Shown in pieces: positions 4,525 through 10,871 of a stretch of DNA of 10,871 nucleotides. Position 1 is the first letter of the stretch. Every line of letters starts with the position of its first letter. The position numbers and the translations under genes are program-made. Source of the DNA: CAZPMT01 sp964587655 (lineage in GTDB: Bacteria > Hydrogenedentota > Hydrogenedentia > Hydrogenedentales > SLHB01). The DNA lies in contig CAZPMT010000162.1 of NCBI GenBank assembly GCA_964587655.1, positions 1 through 10,871 on the forward strand. Direction: 5' to 3'. The notes below the pieces were generated by a model, which had not been told where the DNA came from, ran no database searches, and saw nothing but the letters and a program-made list of their open reading frames with translations.

Positions 4525-7071
4525 TCAGAGAATACCGTATTTCGAGAGCTGGATGAACTCCTGGGCCGTGCGGTCGATCAACGGTTGATAGCCCGGAAGG
4601 GGCTTGATCTGCGTGTGGTACGCATCGAGCAGCCACTCCGGTTGCGGGAAGTAGTCCGTTTCCATTTCTGCGGGCGGCACGATCCAGTTGTGTGCGCCGA
4701 CGACGCAGACCGGCGCATCGAGGTAGTCGAACGCTATCTGCGTGATCTGACCGGCGATGGTATGGAGGTAGCTTCCGCGTTCGCAGGCGTCGCTGGCCAG
4801 GATCAGCTTGCCGGTCTTCTTAACGGAGTTGTACAGGACCTCATGGTCGAAGGGCACGAGGCAACGTCCGTCGATAAGTTCGACCGAGACGCCGTACTGG
4901 CTTTCGAGACGCTTGGCCGCTTCGTGGGCTGCATAGAGCGTCGCGCCAAAGGTCAGGAAGGTCACGTCGCGGCCTTCCTTGAGAACGACGGGTTCGCCGA
5001 TGGGAACGGTGTAATACTCCTCGGGAACGCCGTCCTTCCAGAAGATCTCAGTCTGGTTGTAAAGCTTCTGGCTCTCGAAGAACACGACGGGGTCGTTGCC
5101 CAAGAGGGCGCTGGCCATCAAGCCTTTTGCATCGTAAGGCGTCGCGGGAAACGCAACCTTCAGTCCGGGCGTATGGGCCGCGAAGGCCGTCCAATCCTGC
5201 GAATGCTGCGCGCCGTACTTGCTGCCGACGGATACGCGCAGCACGACCGGCATGCGGAGATACCCGCCGGACATCGCCTGCCACTTCGAGAGTTGGTTGA
5301 ACACCTCGTCGCCTGCGCGGCCCATGAAGTCGCAGTACATCAGTTCCGCGATGACGCGGCCGCCCTCGAGGCCGTAGCCCACGGCCGTACCCACTATGGC
5401 GCCTTCCGAGATCGGCGAGTTGAACAGGCGGTAGTACGGGAGCGATTCGGTCAGCCCCTGATATACGGCGAAGGCGCCGCCCCAGTCGCGATTCTCTTCG
5501 CCGTACGCGACCAGCCGCGAGTCGTTGTAGAAATGGTGTATGACCGCTTCAAATATGGCCTCGCCAAAAGTGACTGCGCGGGCCGCGCTAAGCACGCCGC
5601 CGTTCTCGTCGACGCCTTTCCTGGATTTCTTTGCGATCTTCTGCACCCGTGGGTTCTGCTTGATGTCGGGGATCAACACGTCGGAACCGCAGCGCAGTCC
5701 TGGCAGCTTCTCTTCGCGGACGTTTGAGAACATGAGCGCCGCCAGGCCCGTGTGCGCTCCAAGCTTGAGCCGCGGCGAGAGGTCCGCGCGCGATGCCAGC
5801 CGGCACGCTTTGGCGACCTTCCGCTTCGCATAGGCGCGGACCGCCTCGAGGTCTTCATCGCGGACGAGCCCCGCGTCGATCATTTTGCCGCCGAACTCCG
5901 CCAGAGGATCGCACTTCTTCCACATTTCGATCTCGTCGCGCTCGCGATACGACGACTGGTCGCTCGGGGAATGCCCCGTCTGCCTGTAGCACAACACGTC
6001 CAGCAGGACCGGCCCGTGGTTTTCGGCAAGCACCTTGAGCTTTCTCTTGTAGGCATCCGCGAGACTGAGTGGGTTATTCCCGTCTACGGTCTCTGCGTGC
6101 AGGTTGTCCGGCGCCACGGCGGCGCCCACACGCGATAGATAGTCAAACCCCATCGTCTCGCCGATGGGCTGGCCTCCCATGCCGTAGAAGTTGTCCATAA
6201 AGTTGAAGATGATCGGCAGGCCGCCCTTGTACCCGTCTTCCCACAATGTGTTGAACTGCGACATCGAGGCAAAGCCGAGGGCTTCCCACACGGGACCACA
6301 CCCGATCGAAGCGTCGCCGATGTTGGCGACCACAATCCCCGGCTGCTTCTGGATCTTTTTGTATAGGGCCGCGCCAGTGGCGATATCCGCGCTGCCGCCA
6401 ACGATGGCGTTGTTGGGATAGATCCCGAAAGGCGGGAAGAACGTGTGCATCGATCCGCCCATGCCCTTGTTGAAACCGTGTTCCTTGCCGAAGATCTCCG
6501 ACAGCAGCCCGTATAGGAGGAAATCGATCCCCTGCTCCTCCTCTTCCTCGCTCGCGAACATGGGCTTCTTGCCTTTGCCCTTGCCCGCGATGACGAGCGG
6601 CTCCCAGTTCGGCTCGTTCTGCTCAACGACCCGCAGGATGTTCCCGTCCATGTATGCTTCCACGATGGGCCGCAGGTCCGCGCCCTTGAGTTCGAAGACC
6701 GCGCGGAGCCCCTTCGCCATGACCTCGCCATGGCTCCGGTGGCTTCCGAAGATGTGATCATTCACCGTCAAATAGAAACACTCGCCGACTGCGGCGCCTT
6801 CCTGTCCCAACGACAGATGCGCGGGGCCCAAATGCTTGTACTCGAGGCCTTCATAGCTCCCGAGTTTCTTGATCTGATCGAGCATAGTTTCGAATTCGCG
6901 TATTACCGCCATGTCCCTGAAGATGCGGAGGCACGCGGCGGGTGTAATATCGGGATTCGAGTCCAGCTCCTCGCGAAGCGTCTTGTCGTATGCGTTAACG
7001 GGAATAGTTCCCAAGTCGATCACGTGGCTCTTGCGAACCTTCTCCGGAACAACCATCAATCTCTTCGTCAT
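4525..7071 (-). CDS. Fused alpha/beta E1 component of a 2-oxoacid dehydrogenase
   Basis: An 848-aa thiamine-diphosphate enzyme combining both E1 halves that are normally separate subunits. Alpha half (about 40-435): LGQEGAAVG (88-96), HRSHGEVMAKG (111-121), GMGGSMHTF (203-211), the ThDP/Mg motif as GDASIG (252-257) with FNFMDN (289-294), and the E1-alpha loop GHSPSDQSSYR (366-376). Beta half (about 495-848): TFGEAIFEAV (501-510), GEENRDWGGAF (524-534), NSPISEGAIVG (551-561), QHSQDW (622-627) and a transketolase-C domain (about 690-820). It would decarboxylate a 2-oxoacid (pyruvate, acetoin or branched-chain type; not resolvable here) and pass the acyl group to a lipoyl E2. No E2 or E3 gene is in the window. 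Oddities: GDA replaces the usual GDG, the motif spacing is about ten residues longer than usual, and a linker-like insertion (about 130-182) ends in an EEEEE run. Start ATG 7071 follows GGAAGAAGG. It appears to be a single-gene transcript. Confidence 0.9.
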   Translation of the reverse strand: MTKRLMVVPEKVRKSHVIDLGTIPVNAYDKTLREELDSNPDITPAACLRIFRDMAVIREFETMLDQIKKLGSYEGLEYKHLGPAHLSLGQEGAAVGECFYLTVNDHIFGSHRSHGEVMAKGLRAVFELKGADLRPIVEAYMDGNILRVVEQNEPNWEPLVIAGKGKGKKPMFASEEEEEQGIDFLLYGLLSEIFGKEHGFNKGMGGSMHTFFPPFGIYPNNAIVGGSADIATGAALYKKIQKQPGIVVANIGDASIGCGPVWEALGFASMSQFNTLWEDGYKGGLPIIFNFMDNFYGMGGQPIGETMGFDYLSRVGAAVAPDNLHAETVDGNNPLSLADAYKRKLKVLAENHGPVLLDVLCYRQTGHSPSDQSSYRERDEIEMWKKCDPLAEFGGKMIDAGLVRDEDLEAVRAYAKRKVAKACRLASRADLSPRLKLGAHTGLAALMFSNVREEKLPGLRCGSDVLIPDIKQNPRVQKIAKKSRKGVDENGGVLSAARAVTFGEAIFEAVIHHFYNDSRLVAYGEENRDWGGAFAVYQGLTESLPYYRLFNSPISEGAIVGTAVGYGLEGGRVIAELMYCDFMGRAGDEVFNQLSKWQAMSGGYLRMPVVLRVSVGSKYGAQHSQDWTAFAAHTPGLKVAFPATPYDAKGLMASALLGNDPVVFFESQKLYNQTEIFWKDGVPEEYYTVPIGEPVVLKEGRDVTFLTFGATLYAAHEAAKRLESQYGVSVELIDGRCLVPFDHEVLYNSVKKTGKLILASDACERGSYLHTIAGQITQIAFDYLDAPVCVVGAHNWIVPPAEMETDYFPQPEWLLDAYHTQIKPLPGYQPLIDRTAQEFIQLSKYGIL

Positions 7072-7160
7072 GATTCGGACCTTCTTCCTGCGTTTACAAT
7101 CTTACTTGCGCACTAGATGACACTGCTGCACGCGGCCTGCCGGTACAAGGAAACGGAAGG

Positions 7161-7169
7161 ATTGTAGCA
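7161..7169 (-). promoter_or_regulatory. Possible extended -10 promoter for the E1 gene
   Basis: On the minus strand TGCTACAAT gives a TGn-extended -10 box (TACAAT, 7161-7166) about 90 bases upstream of the E1 ATG. No good -35 is visible at the correct distance. Weak prediction. Confidence 0.3.
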
Positions 7170-7224
7170 GACTTTCAGGCGTGTGGCCATTTTCCGATTG
7201 CGGGGTCCCTCAGCGCCATCTTGC

Positions 7225-7440
7225 TCACGTCCGGACGGGGGATTCGATAACGTCACGAAGTTCGGCAACGCCGTCAAGCATCTTGCACAGCACGGTCTCG
7301 GCCACACTGGCCTTGATATTCAGGCGAGCCATCACCTCCTCGGACGGGTGGTAGTTGAGTCCATCCACACCGACGCCGACGCCGCTCGCCAGGCTGAGAT
7401 GATCGGCCGCGTGAACCAGATCCATGAGAAGGGTCTCGCC
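7225..7440 (-). pseudogene. C-terminal remainder of the HDOD protein after an in-frame stop
   Basis: Directly after the TAA at 7441-7443 the same reading frame continues for 71 codons (GETLLMDLVHAADHLSLASG, then VDGLNYHPSEEVMARLNI) to TGA at 7225-7227. DLVHAADHL and the Asp/Leu/Asn-rich segment are what normally follow the WHHQPE element of HDOD proteins. It could be translated separately from ATG 7425 (66 aa), but only a weak GAG is present before it. With the N-terminal part it would make a normal HDOD protein of about 285 aa. Confidence 0.7.
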
Positions 7441-8082
7441 TTAGTGTGATTCGGGCTGATGATGCCACCGAACCACCTCGACGATCGTCGTGGGCAGGTC
7501 CCACCGTTCGAGCAGCGCGGCGCCGACCCCGGCGTGGTCGATGCCGAGCACGCGGGCTTCGGCCAACTCGAACGATATCTTTTCTCGATAGGCGATGTCG
7601 ACGATGGGTCCGGCGTCCACCTGGAGGAAGGTCCCGAGAATGACCTTGCCCAAGTCGTGAAGCAATCCCGCCGTAAACGTGGCGGCAGGAGTCTTGAGCT
7701 TGAGTTGCGAGGCAAGCTCTTCGGCGCCCATCGCGACGGCAATCGAATGCTCGAGCAAGCCTCCCGCTGGAAGGTCATACCCTTTGACCGCTTGCCGGGC
7801 CACGGGCATTATGGCCGCCGTGAGGACCAACTGGAAAATCCGGTTGAACCCGAGGCGGACGATGGCGTCCCGCAGCGAGCTAATCGTTCGCGGGCCGCCG
7901 AAGTACGCCGAGTTCGCCAGGCGCAGCACGTTTGAAGTCATACTTGGATCATATTCGATGGTGTGAATGACTTCCGTAATGTCCACGTCAGGGTCGCGCA
8001 GCAGCACGATCATGCGGCCGGCAGCGGTGGGCAAGGCGGGAATCGCCTGAAGCCCATCGAGGATCTCCTTTTTTCGGCTCAT
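7441..8082 (-). CDS. HDOD-domain signalling protein, N-terminal 213 aa
   Basis: HDOD domain (HD-related output domain, usually non-enzymatic and used in signalling networks). Visible features: LQAIPALPTAAGRM (11-24), IEYDPSMTSNVLRLANSAYF (42-61), SLRDAIVRLGFNRI (69-82), LLEHSIAVA (109-117), AGLLHDLGKVIL (138-149) and VVRWHHQPE (203-211). The start ATG 8082 lies 4 bases after the cheD stop, and GGAG in the end of cheD serves as its ribosome-binding site, so the two genes form an operon. The frame ends at TAA 7441-7443, although the rest of the domain continues in the same frame. The protein is therefore cut at about three quarters of its normal length, either a true nonsense mutation or a sequencing error. 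HDOD genes often accompany chemotaxis or two-component genes, which fits the neighbour. Confidence 0.88.
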   Translation of the reverse strand: MSRKKEILDGLQAIPALPTAAGRMIVLLRDPDVDITEVIHTIEYDPSMTSNVLRLANSAYFGGPRTISSLRDAIVRLGFNRIFQLVLTAAIMPVARQAVKGYDLPAGGLLEHSIAVAMGAEELASQLKLKTPAATFTAGLLHDLGKVILGTFLQVDAGPIVDIAYREKISFELAEARVLGIDHAGVGAALLERWDLPTTIVEVVRWHHQPESH

Positions 8083-8086
8083 ATTC

Positions 8087-8566
8087 TCACTCCAGATCCT
8101 TTTCCAATCCGCGGGACTTGACAGTGGTTCGGCCCGTATTCATGTAGAGGCATATCGTGCGCGCAACCGTGCCGCCGGTGTCTTCCGCGGCAACCAGGAT
8201 TTTATTCTCCCATAACACCTTGCGCAGAACAATATAATTTCGTTCGCCGATATCGAATGCCCCTTTTCCGTTCAGCAGGCTGGCTGCGCCCGCCACTCTC
8301 GCGACGAGGCGGCTTTTCTGCGCGCCGAGATTCATGATACTGTTGATCAGAGTCGGCGCCCCCGTGTCGGTGAACATGCACGGATTCATCCGCGCTTTCG
8401 CAGGGTCGATCGAGGCAACAGGGAGTACGCAATGGATCAGCCCGCCGACGCGCGCCACGGGATCGTACAACGCCAGCCCGACGCATGAACCCAGGTAGTA
8501 TGTCACAAGGACATCCTCGGCCTGGTTCGAGACTTTCATCTCGGATATCCGAATCGTATGCAGCAC
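8087..8566 (-). CDS. cheD: Chemoreceptor glutamine deamidase CheD
   Basis: A 159-aa CheD, which deamidates glutamines on methyl-accepting chemotaxis proteins and, in some species, acts with CheC phosphatase. The start is taken as GTG 8566, which puts Thr22 (VTYYLGS), Cys28 (GSCVGLALYDP) and His45 (GLIHCVLP) one residue from the catalytic Thr21, Cys27 and His44 of Thermotoga CheD; an upstream in-frame GTG at 8593 would add nine residues. Other family elements are present: MFTDTGAPTLINSIMNLGA, KGAFDIGERN and the C-terminal AAEDTGGTVARTI region. All catalytic residues are present. No cheC, cheA or MCP gene lies within the window; the partner here is the HDOD gene 4 bases downstream. Confidence 0.93.
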   Translation of the reverse strand: MLHTIRISEMKVSNQAEDVLVTYYLGSCVGLALYDPVARVGGLIHCVLPVASIDPAKARMNPCMFTDTGAPTLINSIMNLGAQKSRLVARVAGAASLLNGKGAFDIGERNYIVLRKVLWENKILVAAEDTGGTVARTICLYMNTGRTTVKSRGLEKDLE

Positions 8567-8670
8567 TCTTTCACACCCAGGGCGTGCAAGCACGCGCGCC
8601 CTAAAGTTGTCCGAGGAACTCAGGACGAGCCGCCGGCCTTGTCTAGCGCCCCCGAATCATATCTTGTAGA

Positions 8671-9561
8671 TCAGCGCCAACGGAAGATGTTCCAAGGCAA
8701 TACCCTGACGGTTGTATTGCACGTCTTGCTGTTGCCGCTGTGGTCCGTTCCCTGAAGCGTGATTGTATATACGCGGTCTGCCCACGGCCAGGGGGTTTTC
8801 CAAGCACGCAAACACACGCGACGGCTGTCTGGGCTCGTCCACACCAGACGACTCGTCTTGTCCAAGTCCTCAACGCTGGATCCCAGATCACTCGCGGACA
8901 CCCCAATGACTCGCCATGTCGGGGCGGTATCTTCTTCGTCGGTTATCGTCACTTTCAGACGGATCGGAACCCATATCCCAATCGGGGGCCACAGCGCGGA
9001 CGGCGTCGCGGTAAGAGCAATGGACGGCGGCGTAGTATCGCTGTCCAGCGGCGATGCCTCCACGGTAAACGGCACAATTACCAACGCATACTCGCCGGCG
9101 GTGGTAAAGGCCGCCGCAACGAAAACATGCGTGCCAAGGCCCAGAGTCGAAAGCGGCACTGAATCGCCCGGTTGGACCTTTCGTCCGTCAATACGGGTAT
9201 GGAAGGATTGAATCTCATCCTCCGAGGCGGATGCGGTAGCATCGATCACTAGGTTATGGTCGGCAAAATACGTGGTTTCCTGCGGGCTTGCGACCGTTAC
9301 CTGGGGTGGCTGCGCTGGCCCGCTTCTGCCCCTGCGGCCAGAGTAACACTCGGTCCAGGATTCCACCCGGTGGTATGGACCCTTGTCCGTTCCCCAGTAC
9401 CACTCCACGATGTGGTTGTGAACGTACGTGTAGCCGATCATGTTCCAGTTTGCATCGAACGTCCAAACCTCAATGTAGTCATCACACGAGGCGGCCAGCG
9501 CCGCCGGCATAGCCAAGACACACAACAACAGCACGCTCAGGACCACGGTTGTCAGTTTCAT
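8671..9561 (-). CDS. Secreted protein with Ig-like domains
   Basis: A 296-aa exported protein. Start ATG 9561 is chosen because GGGAGG lies 7 bases before it and it begins exactly at a signal peptide (MKLTTVV, hydrophobic LSVLLLCVLAMPAALA, likely cleavage after ALA). An in-frame start 12 codons upstream would put a charged stretch before the signal. After a Trp/Tyr-rich N-terminal region with several Cys (CDDYIEVWTFDANWNMIGY, WTECYSG), residues about 84-170 form an Ig-like domain (PQVTVASPQETTYF, IDGRKVQPGD, LGLGTHVFVAAAF). About 178-290 form a second of the type TPPSIALTATPSALWPP...RVYTITLQGTDHSGNS. No anchor, sorting signal or catalytic motif is seen. Role unknown; cell-surface or matrix binding is plausible. 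No terminator is evident before cheD, 104 bases downstream. Confidence 0.85.
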   Translation of the reverse strand: MKLTTVVLSVLLLCVLAMPAALAASCDDYIEVWTFDANWNMIGYTYVHNHIVEWYWGTDKGPYHRVESWTECYSGRRGRSGPAQPPQVTVASPQETTYFADHNLVIDATASASEDEIQSFHTRIDGRKVQPGDSVPLSTLGLGTHVFVAAAFTTAGEYALVIVPFTVEASPLDSDTTPPSIALTATPSALWPPIGIWVPIRLKVTITDEEDTAPTWRVIGVSASDLGSSVEDLDKTSRLVWTSPDSRRVCLRAWKTPWPWADRVYTITLQGTDHSGNSKTCNTTVRVLPWNIFRWR

Positions 9562-9678
9562 TGTCAGATCCTCCCTTCGGGGCATGGAACAACCCACCCC
9601 CGATTTTCGTACTGCATTGCATACTCACCCACTCCCTGCTCTGAAATCCCTTTCCTGAAACACCCCAAATCCACCCAT

Positions 9679-9687
9679 ATTATACCA
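9679..9687 (-). promoter_or_regulatory. Extended -10 promoter for the secreted protein
   Basis: On the minus strand TGGTATAAT gives a perfect TATAAT (9679-9684) with the TGn extension (9685-9687), which can substitute for a weak -35. Transcription would begin near 9671, leaving a leader of about 110 bases before the ATG at 9561. Confidence 0.5.
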
Positions 9688-9855
9688 TCTTTGCGCCGCA
9701 CAAATGCCGGGTTCCGCAACGGAGACAGATCTTGGTTTTCCGAAGACTTTCCTGCTCTTGCCGATGTCTCCCTGTCTGCTCGTGGCGCCGCGTCGCACTC
9801 CATGGTTTACCCCTTTGGATGTGGCGGTTCTGCCGCGAAAGAGTCAGAAGTAGAA

Positions 9856-9883
9856 TGGTGGAGGCGGCGGGAATCGAACCCAC
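9856..9883 (-). other. Isolated tRNA/tmRNA 3' end, probable att site
   Basis: Read on the minus strand this is a T-arm and acceptor end: GTGGG (9879-9883), loop TTCGATT (9872-9878), CCCGC (9867-9871), acceptor 3' strand CGCCTCC (9860-9866), discriminator A and encoded CCA (9856-9858). The matching acceptor 5' strand (GGAGGCG or GGGGGCG) is not found at tRNA distance or at tmRNA distance upstream, so only the 3' end exists here. U at position 70 and discriminator A73 suit tRNA-Ala or tmRNA. Such fragments are left by integration of genomic islands or phages into tRNA/tmRNA genes; by the usual geometry the element would lie to the right (above 9883). Confidence 0.6.
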
Positions 9884-9888
9884 CCTAA

Positions 9889-10191
9889 CCTATTGAAGTA
9901 AAAGGACTTACACGCGACAAGATCCCGGCAAAACACCAACAGAAGTCCAACACTCTCAGTACATTAGACGCCAGCATCCAGAGACTCGAAAAGCCCGAAT
10001 CCGACACTTCCCCGACAGATTCCCAACAGAAGCCAGACACAGTTGAAGGTCGTTTTTGTGGCCATTTTGTGGCCCACCCATTTGAGTGCCCTGACGAGAA
10101 GCCGTCAGAGAGGGACCCGCCCCATGCCGATTTGTCGACCGTCGTCGGCGCGGATCTTCCCAACGACCTTGAATTCGTTGTGACATCATAG
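9889..10191 (+). other. Start-less open frame, possible gene fragment
   Basis: A stop-free frame of 100 codons begins right after the tRNA-like fragment and ends at TAG 10189-10191. It contains no ATG near its start. The reading is hydrophilic and protein-like (DASIQRLEKPESDTSPTDSQ, later GRFCGHFVAHPFECPDEKPS), reminiscent of a flexible protein tail. It could be the 3' remnant of a gene carried by the element on the right side of the att-like site, or chance. The minus-strand frames in the same place read poorly. Confidence 0.25.
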
Positions 10192-10403
10192 GCACAGCTT
10201 TTCCAGGAAGTGAAGGACTCAGTCTTAACGATGGTCTCAAGCGCTATCGACTCAGCGTGACCCTTGACAGAACCCGCAACGATGTATCTTGAGGCGTGAG
10301 TGCCCTCGGAACGACGAGAGTCAGAAGCTGTTGAGACCCGGATCGCTCGCCAACCGCCCCTTGTGAGCAGTCGTCGCGCATCCGGTGTTCTATCAACGTG
10401 ATG
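10192..10403. other. No feature recognised
   Basis: I see no gene, repeat or RNA here. The sequence lies between the open-frame fragment and the transposase remnant and is probably degraded mobile DNA. Confidence 0.4.
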
Positions 10404-10670
10404 TTAATCGAATCTTGCCCTTAATTGCTCTTTTCTCGGGTGCAGCAAGTACTTCGTCCCTTGAGACTTTGCTAGGTCGGACAGATCCCGGAACTTAGTG
10501 AGCGAGTCCCGCATAGCCTCGGCATCCAAGACTTTCCGCTTGAGTTCGCCCTCTTCCACTTTCCAGTTCCAAGAGCTGGCTTTCAATCTCTTTCTTGCGA
10601 CGTTAGGCTTTTCCAATCTTTCCCAGAAGAGTCTCGGCAGCCCCTGCTTTCTTCGCGGCGCCCTGCGGAT
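10404..10670 (-). pseudogene. Basic ORF fused behind a transposase fragment
   Basis: The frame that begins as transposase (see 10671-10831) continues without a stop into about 88 residues very rich in Lys, Arg and Glu (GLPRLFWERLEKPNVARKRL, later AEAMRDSLTKFRDLSDLAKS, ending LLHPRKEQLRARFD) and stops at 10404. The second part does not look like IS4 transposase and is probably the C-terminal piece of an unrelated, coiled-coil-like protein joined by a deletion. It has no start of its own with a clear ribosome-binding site. Function unknown. Confidence 0.4.
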
Positions 10671-10831
10671 CAACACATACGAGGGCATGTAGTCGTCGTG
10701 GTCGAACAAGACGTGGGCCTTGACCCCGCCCTTGGCGCGGCGCTCGGCTTGGTGCTTGTTGACCAGCGCAGCGAATTGGTTGCACGGGATTTGTTGAGCA
10801 GTTGACTGAATAGGCTGGCGGTCTGTACCAT
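10671..10831 (-). mobile_element. IS4-family transposase remnant (frameshifted, internally deleted)
   Basis: ATG 10831 opens MVQTASLFSQLLN, the N-terminus of IS4-family transposases with a DUF4372 domain. One base is missing near 10792, after which the expected continuation appears in another frame (QIPCNQFAALVNKHQAERRAKG). The text then jumps to the start of the DDE domain (GVKAHVLFDHDDYMPSYVLI, with a likely first catalytic Asp in the LFDHD segment). Roughly a hundred residues of the transposase are missing between these parts, and everything after VLI is lost. The element is inactive. Terminal repeats were not identified; the end beyond 10831 may lie outside the window. Confidence 0.65.
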
Positions 10832-10871
10832 GGGATGGACTTACAGGGGTGCGTGCTGAACCAAGTGCTAG

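Noticed and set aside
4585..5727. 380-aa plus-strand ORF
   Set aside because: Antisense shadow of the E1 gene, whose motifs are unmistakable on the other strand.
9680..9883. 67-aa minus-strand ORF beginning MGSIPAAS
   Set aside because: This is the sense-strand translation of the tRNA T-arm and acceptor, not a protein.
9256..9888. 210-aa plus-strand ORF ending WWRRRESNPP
   Set aside because: Mostly antisense to the secreted protein; the conserved-looking end is the antisense translation of a tRNA/tmRNA 3' end, a familiar artefact.
9856..10240. Complete tmRNA gene
   Set aside because: The 3' end fits, but I found no matching 5' acceptor strand, no GATTCGAC-type 5' motif and no ANDNYALAA-like tag frame within 400 bases.

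Overview
The window is GC-rich bacterial DNA with long intergenic gaps, repeat elements, several decaying toxin-antitoxin (TA) loci, a chemotaxis/HDOD signalling pair and mobile-element debris at the right edge. Gene style (a fused two-part ketoacid dehydrogenase E1, a planctomycete-like small zinc-ribbon protein, large palindromic intergenic repeats, a secreted Ig-like protein) suggests an environmental bacterium of the Planctomycetota/Hydrogenedentota kind. This placement is inference from gene style; no rRNA or ribosomal protein is present to fix it.

Layout. 1-572: 5' part of a zinc-ribbon protein gene (minus), then a gene-free stretch with two large inverted repeats. 573-1820 (minus): a receiver-histidine kinase with a sigma54-like promoter about 55 bases upstream. 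1891-2146: no gene. 2147-3034 (plus): a strong sigma70-type promoter, a structured leader of about 245 nt that ends in an intrinsic terminator and contains a 47-codon open frame, then a strong ribosome-binding site, a small overlapping ORF, a perfect 11-bp hairpin and a 140-aa protein with a sigma-factor region-4-like helix-turn-helix. This is the most unusual part of the window and looks like an undescribed attenuation-type regulatory unit. 3117-3212: inverted blocks of a 9-bp-period repeat. 3258-4495: a TA patch with an orphan YgiT/MqsA-type zinc-finger antitoxin (plus), a MazF/PemK toxin cut down to 32 codons with its intact antitoxin (minus), and a complete ParE-type toxin/antitoxin pair (minus).

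4525-7071 (minus): an 848-aa fused alpha+beta E1 component of a thiamine-diphosphate 2-oxoacid dehydrogenase. 7225-8566 (minus): cheD followed closely by an HDOD gene interrupted by an in-frame TAA, with the rest of the domain still readable behind it. 8671-9561 (minus): a secreted protein with Ig-like domains and an extended -10 promoter. 9856-9883: an isolated 3' end of a tRNA/tmRNA gene, read as one end of an integrated element. To its right lie a start-less open frame and a frameshifted, internally deleted IS4-family transposase fused to a basic ORF.

Functional threads: signal transduction (REC-kinase, CheD, HDOD), central carbon metabolism (E1), a possibly self-regulated HTH protein behind an attenuator-like leader, and accessory DNA in decay (TA remnants, IS remnant, att-like scar).
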